A stretch of DNA of 64,000 nt from Actinomycetota bacterium (GCA_019347575.1 JAHWKY010000007.1:62001-126000); one strand, 5' to 3'. Counted from the first letter of the stretch, positions 24,804 to 34,404 are shown. The notes: generated by a model not told the origin, from the sequence alone. A program made the numbers and translations.

Positions 24804-26981
24804 TCACGGTGTCGCCCACGGCACCGGAGCTAGCAGCGTGCCGGAGTCCGCGTTGCCGATTCGAGATCGAACCTTGCCTTGGTAGCCGAGTTCGTTCAGC
24901 AGCGCCAACTCGAGGTAGTGGAGGGCGACGAAACCCGCCTCGGCCCACTCGTACACGTTGCGTGCCGCCCGATGCGCGTGCTTTGGATGGACGACGTGGT
25001 TCCGGAGTCGGATTATGCACGTCAGCGCGTCCACATCGTCTCCCGACGTGCAGTGAAATTCCTCGGCGACGTTTGCAAGGTGCGCGAGGTGTGGGGGGAC
25101 CGCGGTCGGGATCTCGGAGTCATCCAGTAGCGTCCGGAGCTGCTGTTCGGTGGGCACTTTCTTCCATGCCTTGCGCGAGAAGTCGCCGCTCGACTCTACG
25201 AACCGGTGGTACGCGAGCAACTGGAGACCAGATGTTGCGATGGCGACGATGAGTTCGGCGTTCACGTCGACGTTCGCGGTCAGGTAGTACGAAATGGCGT
25301 ACCTCAACACATCACGACGCAGTGGGTCCTTCCACTGCCCTACGACCAGCGGCAGGAGCTCCGAGAGCTGCTCGTTCGCGAGTCTCTCGTCGAGCCAAGT
25401 ACCCGCTGACCACAACCGATCGACAGGGGCTTCGTGCCAGGACGTCCACGTTGGCGTGTCCCCGATCCATCCAACGGGGAGGAGCGTGGCCGTTGAGCGG
25501 CCGACAGCGAAGCTCAGTCCGAGCCCGATCGCTTCGAGGAAGACCAGAGCTTGCGCGGAATCGAACGAGGTTCCGTCCACACGACGGAGCTGCCCTATTT
25601 GCGTGAAGTCGTAGCCACCCTGACCCTTCCGCTCCTTCCAGTACGCGTGCTGACTCGCCTCGCGTCGAGAGTCGAGCGTCAGTTCCCACGACTCAATGGG
25701 GACCACCAGCCGGCTCGGCCACCTCGTCCGACGATCGGCCGGGTCACAGACGAGTGTCCCCTGAGGGCACCACCATCCGTTCGGCACGAGGAAGGTCACT
25801 CGCTCCACGCCTCGGCCTGCCCCCAGCTGCTGCGCTCCAAGACGCTGATTGACGGAGGCCGTAGTCCTCGCTGCTCCGTCAGACGGAGCGCGCTCACCCG
25901 CCATCGGTGGAGGGGGTACAGGAGGGATCGCTTCGCGCAGCTCGACGGTGGGGTTTGATACCCAGCCCGGCTCTCGTGCTTCCAAGAGCGCGTTCAAGTC
26001 CTCAACGTTCGCATGCCGCGCTCCTTGCGCGACAACCCGCGGCGAGGGTGCCCAGCTGAACGCCACCTCACCCGTCCACGGTTCGACGGTCTCCGACTCG
26101 TCGGAGAAGGTGAACTCGCCCTGGAATAGCGGTAGGTCCTCGTTGGGTCCGCATGGCGCATAGTGATGCACTAGCGCGTCCGGCGAGTCGTGCCTAATGA
26201 CCACGCTCCGTTCGTCAGCATCGGTGATGGTCCATTGCACGATCCGCCGCCCGTCGACTTGGACGACGTCGACGTCCCGGGATGGGTCAGTCTCCAGGGG
26301 CCCGGCGGCAGTACTTCGGTTCTCGCCTGACTCCTGTGCCGACGTCATCTGAAGCTCATCGACAAGGTCAGCCAGTCGATCAACGAGCTCCTCTCCGTCT
26401 CTCCAGATGTCGAGGCCGGCAACGCTTTCGGGCCGATGAATCATGGTGGTGATCAGGAAGGTCGTGAACTCCCCGAGCGCTTGACGCGATACACCGCGCT
26501 GTTCCGCAACACGAGACAGGAGCACCTGGATCAGGTCCTGGGCCAACGCGAGGAACTCGTCGGCTGTTGTCTGCAACTCAGAGCCCAGTACATCGGCATG
26601 CCCGCCAAGTAGCCGCGGAAGCTCGACCAGCCAGAAGTCGTGGGCAAGGTAGTTTCGAGTCTCGCGCGCAGTGTCGAGTCGCGCACGGAGATCCTCCGGC
26701 ACTTCGAGATCTGCTGGCCACGCCTGCTCCAGCTCCTCCACTGCGGCGAACAGCCCGCGCTTCAGTGCCGCAGCAAACATCCGGGCGGCGGAGTCATCAT
26801 CGGCATCTGCGGCTGCGGCGGCGGGGGCGGAGAAGCGCACCGTCACCTCGAACAGCTGCGCACAGGCCATCGCCCAACCGTGCGCACCGGCAACGCGTTC
26901 AACATCCGCCAGCACCCGCTCCGCCTCATCTGACGTCGCCAAGAACTCACGTAGCTGTGGCCAGATCTCATCTACTCCCAC
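24804..26981 (-). CDS. double-HEPN protein, putative defence RNase
   Basis: 725-aa protein with two HEPN-type Rx4H motifs: RNYLAH at 109-114 in a helical N-terminal region, and RNHVVH at 660-665 in a helical C-terminal region whose tail EAGFVALHYLELALLNELGY resembles the HEPN domain of ApeA/YopA-like proteins. The middle (about 235-560) is beta-rich with many Trp and Gly and may be a sensor. HEPN motifs usually form RNases that stop translation. GTG 26981 overlaps a 36-codon ORF upstream, and the protease gene follows in 47 bp. Predicted toxin or effector of a protease-linked defence cassette; the family is not known to me by name. Confidence 0.7.
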   Translation of the reverse strand: MGVDEIWPQLREFLATSDEAERVLADVERVAGAHGWAMACAQLFEVTVRFSAPAAAAADADDDSAARMFAAALKRGLFAAVEELEQAWPADLEVPEDLRARLDTARETRNYLAHDFWLVELPRLLGGHADVLGSELQTTADEFLALAQDLIQVLLSRVAEQRGVSRQALGEFTTFLITTMIHRPESVAGLDIWRDGEELVDRLADLVDELQMTSAQESGENRSTAAGPLETDPSRDVDVVQVDGRRIVQWTITDADERSVVIRHDSPDALVHHYAPCGPNEDLPLFQGEFTFSDESETVEPWTGEVAFSWAPSPRVVAQGARHANVEDLNALLEAREPGWVSNPTVELREAIPPVPPPPMAGERAPSDGAARTTASVNQRLGAQQLGAGRGVERVTFLVPNGWWCPQGTLVCDPADRRTRWPSRLVVPIESWELTLDSRREASQHAYWKERKGQGGYDFTQIGQLRRVDGTSFDSAQALVFLEAIGLGLSFAVGRSTATLLPVGWIGDTPTWTSWHEAPVDRLWSAGTWLDERLANEQLSELLPLVVGQWKDPLRRDVLRYAISYYLTANVDVNAELIVAIATSGLQLLAYHRFVESSGDFSRKAWKKVPTEQQLRTLLDDSEIPTAVPPHLAHLANVAEEFHCTSGDDVDALTCIIRLRNHVVHPKHAHRAARNVYEWAEAGFVALHYLELALLNELGYQGKVRSRIGNADSGTLLAPVPWATP

Positions 26982-27082
26982 AGTGAGCTCGCGTCCTCCC
27001 CGGACAGAGACATCGGACCCGCGGCGTCGGCACTCATGGGTCCTGTCGCGATGTCGATGGTTCCGGCAATGTACGTGTCCAT
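26972..27082 (-). CDS. 36-aa small ORF coupled to the HEPN gene
   Basis: ATG 27082 has AGGA 8 bp upstream. The product starts MDTYIAGTIDIATG and ends EDASSLWE. Its stop TAG overlaps the GTG start of the HEPN gene by 10 bp, a layout typical of translational coupling. It is acidic and Ser/Met-rich with no family. It might be an antitoxin, a sensor or a protease substrate. Too short to be sure. Confidence 0.4.
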   Translation of the reverse strand: MDTYIAGTIDIATGPMSADAAGPMSLSGEDASSLWE

Positions 27083-27125
27083 CGCTTCAGTCCTGTTGAA
27101 CATGCGACTGACAGGACTGCAGGAG

Positions 27126-27284
27126 TCACGGGCTCCATCGAGTTGACACGAGCGAACGACGCTTGAACTGGCCAGTGCATGTCGGGAGGCTCACCCTGGA
27201 TAGTAGATCCTTTCGTGCCGCCCCCGTGACGGCAATGTCCCCGTGCATCGGAGTGGGTGTCTCGCCCTGCCGGAGTTGCCTCAT
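27126..27284 (-). CDS. 52-aa small ORF overlapping the acidic protein gene
   Basis: ATG 27284 overlaps the stop of the 64-codon gene upstream (ATGA). The product begins MRQLRQGETPTPMHGD and is basic at its C-terminus. Only the overlap and strand argue for a real gene; no family and no independent RBS beyond the end of the preceding gene. Confidence 0.25.
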   Translation of the reverse strand: MRQLRQGETPTPMHGDIAVTGAARKDLLSRVSLPTCTGQFKRRSLVSTRWSP

Positions 27285-27475
27285 GGCGTCAGTTCCTCGG
27301 TCTCAACCCCGAACACGCGGATGAGCGCCTCCCAGAGGTAGTCGCGGAAGTCCTCCCACTCGGATGAGGGATCGTGCTCGGCACGGGCCAGCTCGATCGC
27401 GTACAGGTACTCCTCACGCAGGATCGCGGGGAGATCGTCCACGCTGATGCCTGCCTGCTCGTCTCGTTCGTTCAT
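27281..27475 (-). CDS. small acidic helical protein (64 aa)
   Basis: ATG 27475 has a perfect GGAGG 7 bp upstream. The product is acidic and helical (LREEYLYAIELARAEHDPSS, then EWEDFRDYLWEALIRVFGVE), the look of a small antitoxin or adaptor. It is the first gene of the minus-strand run leading through two tiny ORFs to the HEPN and protease genes. No family recognised; antitoxin role is inference from size, charge and position. Confidence 0.6.
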   Translation of the reverse strand: MNERDEQAGISVDDLPAILREEYLYAIELARAEHDPSSEWEDFRDYLWEALIRVFGVETEELTP

Positions 27476-27824
27476 CGCCCAACCTCCATTCTGTGAGTAC
27501 ATGTAGCGAAGCTGCGGTCGCATGGACACAGGACGAGCGGCGCACCCTGTGGATAGTGACCAGGCTGGTCGCCCACGCCCCGAGCTCAAGTGAGTCCGCA
27601 GCCGCTCTTGAACGTCGAGATCCATGGCGTCGCGTTCGTCCATCCGGGGGAGCACTCGGTAAGAGGACGGGTGAGTAGTCACCTGCCCTGTTGTGGCTTC
27701 GGCGTTGGATGGCCCACCATGCTCCATTGGTGTCCGAACTCGGGGGATGTCGGCAGTGGGTTCGCTGAGCATCTCGGGCTCGCCGCTCCACCCTGCTCTG
27801 CATCACTCGCGCTGGCCCCTGCGC

Positions 27825-28226
27825 ATGCTGCTCCGCACGACGACCACGCTCACGAGGCTTGCCGAGGCTTACCGAGTCGCCCTCGCGGTGAGCGCTCAGT
27901 TCGGCGCCGAAGACAGGCGCGGAGCGATAGTGTTGATGCTGACACCCGAGGGCAGAGCCGCCGTCGAGACGACCCTGGAGTCTCTCTATGCCGCGGTCGC
28001 TACGGCGCTCGACGAGTGCACCCGTCTCGACGAATCGATCTCGCATGCCATCCACCATGACGTCGATGCGGTTTCAGTCGCCCTGGGACACGCGGTGGAG
28101 GCGCTGCGTGCCGCGGCAGAGACGTTGGCGGAGGGGAGCGGCTTCCTCGCGGGCGGACAGTTGGATTTGAAGACCATCCGCGAGTCGCTCTCACAGGCGA
28201 TCCACGACGTGGGTGAGGCAGGGTAA
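27825..28226 (+). CDS. hypothetical helical protein, start uncertain
   Basis: 133 aa from ATG 27825, mostly amphipathic helix (TTLESLYAAVATALDECTRL, HAVEALRAAAETLAEGSGF). No start in this frame has a convincing RBS; ATGs at 27747 and 27693 or a GTG at 27891 are alternatives. It is convergent with virD4. The amino-acid pattern looks coding, but no family is recognised. Confidence 0.4.
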   Translation: MLLRTTTTLTRLAEAYRVALAVSAQFGAEDRRGAIVLMLTPEGRAAVETTLESLYAAVATALDECTRLDESISHAIHHDVDAVSVALGHAVEALRAAAETLAEGSGFLAGGQLDLKTIRESLSQAIHDVGEAG

Positions 28227-28530
28227 GGCATCGCGGACGTGGACCGCAGAGTGGTCGACCTCGCAGCATCGACGTTGTACCCACCCACACCAAGGACGGA
28301 GGAGATCCGTCCAGAACTGAGGGGGGTGCCTGAGCTTCGAGCGGGTAACGGTCGTCGTCATCCCGGCTAGGAGTCGGCGGCAGACACTCTTGAGATCGGG
28401 AACCCCGCACGTGCTCCTGCAGCCGATCGCCCAGGGACGTCGAAGGAATCCACGCCGACGTCGCGCCGACGGCGTCGAAGGTCGTCATGTGGGTCCCGAT
28501 CTGGAGCATGGACACAACAAGAAGCCAGGT
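28227..28530. other. 304-bp gap downstream of virD4
   Basis: No gene is clear. A minus-strand frame from about 28515 gives a protein-like start (MSMLQIGTHMTTFDAVGATS) but soon becomes low-complexity, so it may be a decayed gene following the secretion operon. No terminator hairpin was recognised. Confidence 0.3.
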
Positions 28531-30228
28531 TCACCTCGAGCGAGGTCGTTCCCGCCACCGTTTCGGTGCGTCGAACCATGGCTTGAGGCGAATCCGCGTC
28601 GGCGGGAGATGGCCGTAGATCAGGACTCCCTCGAAAGGTCGCATCTGGCGCAGACCGGCTGCGCTGGTCAGGGGTTCGTGCTGAGTGGCGTGCGTAGCGG
28701 AGATGCGACCCTCGGGGTCGACGGTAGTGGTCCGCCGCGTCACCTCGGCCTCGCCGATGACCTGGGCAACCTCCGTCGTCGTGGTCGCGTCGGTGATGCC
28801 GGACAGCAGAAGCTTCGCGCGGTGGTTGTTGACCACGGTTGCTGCTTGGTGCCCATACCGGGCGACGATCTGAGAACGGTCCTGCCAGATGGTCACGAGC
28901 TGGATGCCCAGCCCGGCGGCCGTGGAGGCGACTTGTGCGAGTTCGCGCAGCGGCGCGATGTTGGCGGCCTCGTCCAGCACTAGCAATAGGTTCAGTCGTC
29001 CCTTGCTGCCGGCTCGCTCGTAGGCCGCCGCGAGCACGGTCTGGACGAGCGCCGTGAACAGAGGCCGGAGCCGTGCCTGCTCGTGAAGGGGTGCCGACAC
29101 GTAGAGGGTGTGCGCCCCGCCGCCCAGCAGCCGCTCAGGATCGATGTCGGAGCGTTGGGCCGAGGCCGCGACCTGGGGATCTGCGAACGCCGCGAGAACG
29201 GTCTCTGCGGTCGTGTACACCGACGAACGGGACCGTTCCTCGCGTCCCCAGCTCGCCCTCGCTGCCGCCAGGGCTTCGGGTACGCGCGCCACCTTGAGCA
29301 GGAGTTCGACCTCCTGCTGCTCCTTGAGGTCCACCCACCGAACGACGTCGCTGATGGTGCAGCCAGAGGTGGCCGCCGCGAACAGCAAGGGCGCGATCAA
29401 CTTGCCGGCGTTCGAGTACCAGAAGTCGTTCTCATCGAGCTGCCGGTCACGCGCCGCCTGGGTCAGCCACGACGCGGTCCGCAACGCCTCCTGCCAGCTG
29501 TGACACCCGGCCAAGGGCGTCCACGAGGCGCTGTCGAACTCAGCGACGCTCGATGTCGGGTCGTAGACCCAGACGTCACCGCGGTCGCGCCGCGTCGAGA
29601 TGGTTTCGGCCAGCAGATCCGCCTTGACGCTCGTGGCGACGACGGGACCGGGCCACTCGAGGATCGCCGGGATCGCCAGACCCGAGGTCTTGCCGCTCTG
29701 GGTCGGGCCAAGCACGAGGAGCGAGTGTCCCGCCTCCGTCGCGAGCAACCGGCCGCGTGATCCGTAGCCGAGCGTCAGCCGTCCGGGTACCGGTCCGGGA
29801 ACGACCAGCGGCGTCAGGTCCTGCGGAGTCGCCCATCGCGACGCATCCGACGCCTCCGGCTGTCGCCTCGCCCGGCGCCCCAACAGCCACCACACCGGAA
29901 CCAGCACCGCCACCAGCAGCAGTGACGCTGCGGTCCAGAACAGCACCGGACCAGGCAAGCGGCTGGCCGCCTCGACGGGGAACGCCGCCCGAGGGTCACC
30001 AGGATGCCGGGCCACCTCGAACGCGACCGGAACCATCTCCGACAACCTGATCGTCAGCCAGGAACCGGACGTGACGAGCGCCGCGAGCTGAGCGGCAGCC
30101 CACAGCCAGGCCGAGCCGGCCACCGCGACGCCGAGCCCGAAGGCGACGACCAGCTCGAATGGCGACAGGCCCGTCGCGATGTTGTGTCCGCCCGACAGTT
30201 GAGAGTTCCTTGACGGTGGTGCGTTCAC
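28531..30228 (-). CDS. VirD4/TraG-type coupling protein
   Basis: 565-aa membrane ATPase that links the relaxosome to the secretion channel. Two or three N-terminal membrane segments (about 20-45 and 90-115) precede the nucleotide-binding domain with LGPTQSGKTSGLAIPA at about 172-187, a Walker B VLDEAANIAPL near 413, and the QDRSQIVARYG segment typical of TraG/VirD4 motif 3. GTG 30228 starts 2 bp after the stop of the VirB4 gene, so it is last in the 35432-to-28531 operon. It is complete. With the MobF relaxase it supports a conjugative element. Confidence 0.92.
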   Translation of the reverse strand: MNAPPSRNSQLSGGHNIATGLSPFELVVAFGLGVAVAGSAWLWAAAQLAALVTSGSWLTIRLSEMVPVAFEVARHPGDPRAAFPVEAASRLPGPVLFWTAASLLLVAVLVPVWWLLGRRARRQPEASDASRWATPQDLTPLVVPGPVPGRLTLGYGSRGRLLATEAGHSLLVLGPTQSGKTSGLAIPAILEWPGPVVATSVKADLLAETISTRRDRGDVWVYDPTSSVAEFDSASWTPLAGCHSWQEALRTASWLTQAARDRQLDENDFWYSNAGKLIAPLLFAAATSGCTISDVVRWVDLKEQQEVELLLKVARVPEALAAARASWGREERSRSSVYTTAETVLAAFADPQVAASAQRSDIDPERLLGGGAHTLYVSAPLHEQARLRPLFTALVQTVLAAAYERAGSKGRLNLLLVLDEAANIAPLRELAQVASTAAGLGIQLVTIWQDRSQIVARYGHQAATVVNNHRAKLLLSGITDATTTTEVAQVIGEAEVTRRTTTVDPEGRISATHATQHEPLTSAAGLRQMRPFEGVLIYGHLPPTRIRLKPWFDAPKRWRERPRSR

Positions 30229-30230
30229 CC

Positions 30231-31505
30231 TCAACCTCGTTCCGTCAGCTCTCGGAGGACCGTCGTCATGCGGGCGTCCGTGTCGGTGATCGCACGTTCG
30301 TGGGAGCCGAGCGCGTGCTCGACGAGGAACGACCGGTTGCCGACGCGCCACAGAGCCACGCCCCGTCCGAGCTGAGGCAGCAGCTCCGCCTCGGTGTCGG
30401 TGAGCCCGAGCATCTCGCGCGCGGCGGCGGTCTCTGCTGGGGATTGGCCGTAGATGACACGCGTCTCGGAATCCGCCAGCAGGCCGCGCGCAAGCGCCAC
30501 CTGCTCCGAGCCAGCCTCTCCGGCCGCCTGCAGATCGCTGAGTCGGTGGATGACGGCAACGTTGGACACGCCGTACTGGCGCGACAGCTTCCACGACGCT
30601 TGGAGCCAACGTGCGATCTGGAGCTGGCGCAGCACCGCCCACGCCTCGTCGACCACCACGATGGTCCGCTCGGAGGTGACGCCCCGAAGCGCGGTTTGGA
30701 GCCAGGCCGTGGCGCACAGCATCAGGAGGCCCAGGGCCGCCGAGCCGTACAGCTCGGACAGATCGAGCACCACCACGGGCGCCGTGAGGTCGAGCGTCGG
30801 GCTGGTGGGTGCGTCGAACATCCCAGCGAGGTCGCCCTGGCACAGCCGCCGCAGGTCCAAGGCCACCTGCCGGCCTGCTTCCGCGAGCGAACTCGTGTCG
30901 GTCGCGACCCGTTGGGCGGCGTCAAGGTCCGGGCGTAGCAGTGCGTCCACCACGTGCGGGATCACTAGATCTTCGCCGTGCTCCCTCGTCGCCGACGTCA
31001 ACGCAAGCTCACAGGCGGTTTGCTCGTCGGGGCTCAGCGCACGGTCCAGGGATGCAGCCGCCAGCGATGTCAACAGGTTCAGCCGACGCCGGCCCCCCTC
31101 ATCGACGTCCGCGCCTCCGGGACCGGAGTCGAGGGGATTGAGGTGCACGCCGAGCCCAGGTCCGATGCGCACAGGCTCGACGCCGCACGCTTCTGCCAGC
31201 GGGCCGTACTCGCCCTTCGGATCGACGACCCACGACCGCCGTCCAAAGACCTGCTGGCGCCACAGGTAGGTCTTGACCCAGGCCGACTTCCCTCGGCCGA
31301 CCTGGCCGGCGACGAGGAGGTTGGGGTTGGTGAGCACACCCTCGTCGTAAAGGACCCACGGGTCGTAGCAGAACGCCCCGCCCAGCACCTCACGTCCGAC
31401 GTACACCCCGCGGCCTCCGAGCCCGCCCTCCGTCACGAAGGGGTAGGCAGCCTGGAGATGAGCAGTGGAGACCCGGTGGGAGCCGGCTCCTGGCGGAACG
31501 GTCAT
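30231..31505 (-). CDS. VirB4-like conjugation ATPase
   Basis: 424-aa cytosolic ATPase of the TraC/VirB4 type that powers pilus assembly and secretion. Walker A VAGQVGRGKSAW at about 65-76, DPKGEYGPLAEACG shortly after, Walker B TIVVVDEAWAVL near 280, and a C-terminal YGQSPAETAAAREMLGLT typical of these ATPases. ATG 31505 overlaps the stop of the SCO6880-like gene (ATGA); the frame is open further upstream but is a shadow there. The short N-terminus suggests that the domain usually joined in VirB4 is supplied by the neighbouring SCO6880-like protein. Confidence 0.88.
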   Translation of the reverse strand: MTVPPGAGSHRVSTAHLQAAYPFVTEGGLGGRGVYVGREVLGGAFCYDPWVLYDEGVLTNPNLLVAGQVGRGKSAWVKTYLWRQQVFGRRSWVVDPKGEYGPLAEACGVEPVRIGPGLGVHLNPLDSGPGGADVDEGGRRRLNLLTSLAAASLDRALSPDEQTACELALTSATREHGEDLVIPHVVDALLRPDLDAAQRVATDTSSLAEAGRQVALDLRRLCQGDLAGMFDAPTSPTLDLTAPVVVLDLSELYGSAALGLLMLCATAWLQTALRGVTSERTIVVVDEAWAVLRQLQIARWLQASWKLSRQYGVSNVAVIHRLSDLQAAGEAGSEQVALARGLLADSETRVIYGQSPAETAAAREMLGLTDTEAELLPQLGRGVALWRVGNRSFLVEHALGSHERAITDTDARMTTVLRELTERG

Positions 31506-32995
31506 CGCAGCCCACGGGCGAGCGGCAGCGTCCACGTGAACGCGACGTCCTGCTGGCCGTCCAGGCGACGCAGTTCGAGAGCCGACTGCTGGGCTGCTTG
31601 CTCGACCTCCCCGCACGAGGCTTCTAGCTCGTCGCGCGACGGTGCGGTGACCGTGACGTAGCCAGCCAGGCGGTAGTCGGCGTGGCCATCGGCCAGCTCT
31701 TGCTCGCGTCGCGCGGCCGTTTCCTGCATGCGCCGGCGTCGGGCGGTCGAGCTGAAGCCAGCGCGAGTGCGCACCTCCTCATCGGCTTGGCCCTTGAGGA
31801 CCGCCTGCTCCACCTCCCGGTGCGCCTTGTAGGGGCTCACCGGCTCCATCGTCACCGCCACGGTGCGCATCGCGGTGGTGCCCAGCAGCAGCGGGGCCAG
31901 GAAGTCGGCGCCGACCGGCGAGCGGGGCCACTGGGCGACCCAGTAGGTCGCGTGCCACACATCGGTCGTGCGGTAGGCCGACCAGCGGTTCTCCGCCACC
32001 AGCGGCCACGCGTTGCCGGGATCGGTGCCTCCCTCGGTCTGCGCCGCCGTCGCTCGGCGTGCGAGAGGTGCGCGTGAGTGGGGGTCGAACGCGGTTCGCA
32101 GCGCCCCGGCGAGCAGACGCGGCGTGAGGATCCCGTCGACGGTGAGGTCTGCGGCGGCGAGCTGACGACGCAGGCTGACCAGCTCACGCGTCAGGACGTG
32201 GAGGGCGCCATCGTGCCCGCCGCCGGCCTGTCGCACGGAGCGTCGTGCGCGGGCGACGGAGATCGACAGGACGAGGAAGGTCTCGTGGGCAGGCGCCGAC
32301 GGCCCTGCCCGGTCGACGAGCTCGAGGTAGGACGCCAGGCTCGGGTGGTCGCGCGGCACTTGCCGGGCCGTGGCCAGGTAGCGCCCCATCGCGTCGCCGT
32401 CCTCCGGTGCGGTTCGCTCGACCCACTGCACCCGGTGGACGGGCGAGGAAGCGCGCGCGAGCCCCGCCAACAGCCCGCCCCATGCCGCCAGTCGCCGCTC
32501 CCGGTCGGGTGTGTCGGCGAGCTGGAACGAGCCTCCGCGAACGGACAGCACCGCGCTGTAGGTGCCGGCACGGGCGTCGTGGACGACGCCGACCTCGCGG
32601 CCACCCGACCCCTCGAGAACGACCGGCAGGAGCCGCGTCCCCACCAGAGTTGGGGGCGGGCACTGGGGCAGCGCGCCCTGCGCGTCGTGACCCAGCAGTG
32701 GGAGCGGCGAGCGGTGGCGTTGTCGCCCGGTGAGACGCTGGAGCACCCAGCGGAGCGCCACCGGCGTCCACTGCTCGACCGTCCTGCCCGCAACCGGCCA
32801 CACGACGGCCATCGCCGCCAGCGCGACGACCCCGATCGCGACGACGAACGACCCGCGCGCCCCGGCCCCGAGACGGACCAGCGCGACCGCCGTCACCAGC
32901 GCACCGCCGAGTACGGCGAGCTGTGCGGCGCGCAGCCCCAGGACGACCGTCCGGTCCTCGGCGGCGGCACCGAACTCGTAGCGGGTCGCGTTCAA
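31502..32995 (-). CDS. SCO6880-family type IV secretion protein
   Basis: 497-aa protein. Two close N-terminal membrane segments at about 22-40 and 50-68 follow a short polar start, then a soluble region with an Arg-rich surface. The family is found next to VirB4 in actinobacterial conjugative elements and appears to replace the N-terminal part of VirB4/VirB3. TTG 32995 overlaps the VirB6-like stop (TTGA) and the end overlaps the VirB4 start (ATGA), so it is tightly coupled in the operon. Confidence 0.78.
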   Translation of the reverse strand: MNATRYEFGAAAEDRTVVLGLRAAQLAVLGGALVTAVALVRLGAGARGSFVVAIGVVALAAMAVVWPVAGRTVEQWTPVALRWVLQRLTGRQRHRSPLPLLGHDAQGALPQCPPPTLVGTRLLPVVLEGSGGREVGVVHDARAGTYSAVLSVRGGSFQLADTPDRERRLAAWGGLLAGLARASSPVHRVQWVERTAPEDGDAMGRYLATARQVPRDHPSLASYLELVDRAGPSAPAHETFLVLSISVARARRSVRQAGGGHDGALHVLTRELVSLRRQLAAADLTVDGILTPRLLAGALRTAFDPHSRAPLARRATAAQTEGGTDPGNAWPLVAENRWSAYRTTDVWHATYWVAQWPRSPVGADFLAPLLLGTTAMRTVAVTMEPVSPYKAHREVEQAVLKGQADEEVRTRAGFSSTARRRRMQETAARREQELADGHADYRLAGYVTVTAPSRDELEASCGEVEQAAQQSALELRRLDGQQDVAFTWTLPLARGLR

Positions 32996-34401
32996 CGTGA
33001 AGCGTCATTGGGCTGGTCGTCCCCGACGTGCGGGTCGGAGGCGCGGGGAGTGTCGCGCCTCGCCGCAGGTGAGCTGCGCCCGGCGCCACCAGCGGTCTCC
33101 GCCACCTGCTCGGCGCGCGTCCTTGCCGAGGCGATGGTGCTCTTCGTCGCCGCGGCGGCTGCGGCGACAGCGACCCCTCCACCAGCGGCCCCCGCCGTGG
33201 CGGCGCGTCCCGGTCCGGCTGCTGCCGATGCACCCCGCGCGACTCCTTGCGCGTCCCCACCGGCGCGTTGCTTGAGTATCCCGACGACCTGGTTGCGTGT
33301 TACCGGCGTGCCCACCGCGGCGGTCGGCCGGCGGAACGTGCCTTCGAGCTGGCCCGACAAACTGGACTCGAAGACGGGGATCAACCGCAGGACCACGTAC
33401 GGAGCGAAGGCGGCGAGAGTCAACAGCGCTGAGCCCGACACGACGACAGCGAAGCCATCGTCAGCGACATCCGCGTCGAGGGCGTTGGACGCCAGGGCCA
33501 GAACGGCGACGATCACGAGCTTGGACAGGACGATGGCGACGAGGCCCTGCACCAGACGGCGCAGCCAGTGGGCCGTGGCGGGCCAGACCATCGACATGAA
33601 CGCCAGCGGGAAGAACAAAACCGCCACGTAGATGGCGGCCTCCCTCAACAGGAGCTCGAGCCAGATCACGAACGATGCGAACGCAACGACCGCTCCACCG
33701 ATCAGTGCGGCGAAGCCCGCGACCGCGGCACCGGTCGTCGCGGAGGTCGGCACAGCGACCAGAGCCAGTCCCTTGCCGACCCCCGTTGCGAACGACGACA
33801 GGTCTGCGCCCATGCCGCGACGGATCCAAGCCGCGAGTTCATCGGTGAGCGACACCAGCAGGCCGACGACCGTAATCGCCACTGCCGTACCGACGGCTGC
33901 GAGAGGTACGTGCGCGAACGCCGCCCGCACCATCATCCCGATGTCCTGGCGCAGGAGCGCCTGGATCACGGCCAGGAGGAGGAACGGCAAGAGTCCCAGA
34001 GCGGCGACCACGGCCATGTCGCGGTAGGAGGCCTCGAACCATCCCGCGCTGAGTCGAGGCCGCGTCGACCCATCGATGAAGCCCGCCACCCCACCGAGCA
34101 TCCATCCCGCGCCGTCCACGACCCATCCGACGATCGCGCCGAGGATCGCGCTCGCGCCCCCGCCCACGATCGTCCTGATGCCGCCGCCGACTACGTCGCC
34201 GACGGCGCTGCACACGTCGCCGACGATCCAGGGGACGTGGCTACAGAACCCTGTGTCGCCAGACTCAGCGGTAGTTGGCGGCTCGGTCTCCACGATGGCG
34301 ACCACGTTCTCCTGTGCGTCGCCGACCGTCGGCGTTCCGCCGAGCGCCACGCCGAGACCGATGACGGCGACAGCGGCTGCTTGTGCAAGTCGCAGACGCA
34401 T
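32992..34401 (-). CDS. VirB6/TrbL-like multi-pass membrane protein
   Basis: 469 aa with a signal peptide (residues 1-29), an extracytoplasmic segment with two Cys, then about six to eight membrane helices between about 130 and 345 (for example VVAALGLLPFLLLAVIQALL and VPLAAVGTAVAITVVGLLV). The C-terminus is a long Ala/Gly/Thr-rich polar tail (about 360-469). This is the architecture of VirB6/TrbL inner-membrane channel proteins. ATG start; it is followed after 4 bp overlap by the SCO6880-like gene. Confidence 0.75.
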   Translation of the reverse strand: MRLRLAQAAAVAVIGLGVALGGTPTVGDAQENVVAIVETEPPTTAESGDTGFCSHVPWIVGDVCSAVGDVVGGGIRTIVGGGASAILGAIVGWVVDGAGWMLGGVAGFIDGSTRPRLSAGWFEASYRDMAVVAALGLLPFLLLAVIQALLRQDIGMMVRAAFAHVPLAAVGTAVAITVVGLLVSLTDELAAWIRRGMGADLSSFATGVGKGLALVAVPTSATTGAAVAGFAALIGGAVVAFASFVIWLELLLREAAIYVAVLFFPLAFMSMVWPATAHWLRRLVQGLVAIVLSKLVIVAVLALASNALDADVADDGFAVVVSGSALLTLAAFAPYVVLRLIPVFESSLSGQLEGTFRRPTAAVGTPVTRNQVVGILKQRAGGDAQGVARGASAAAGPGRAATAGAAGGGVAVAAAAAATKSTIASARTRAEQVAETAGGAGRSSPAARRDTPRASDPHVGDDQPNDASR

Positions 34402-34404
34402 CGC

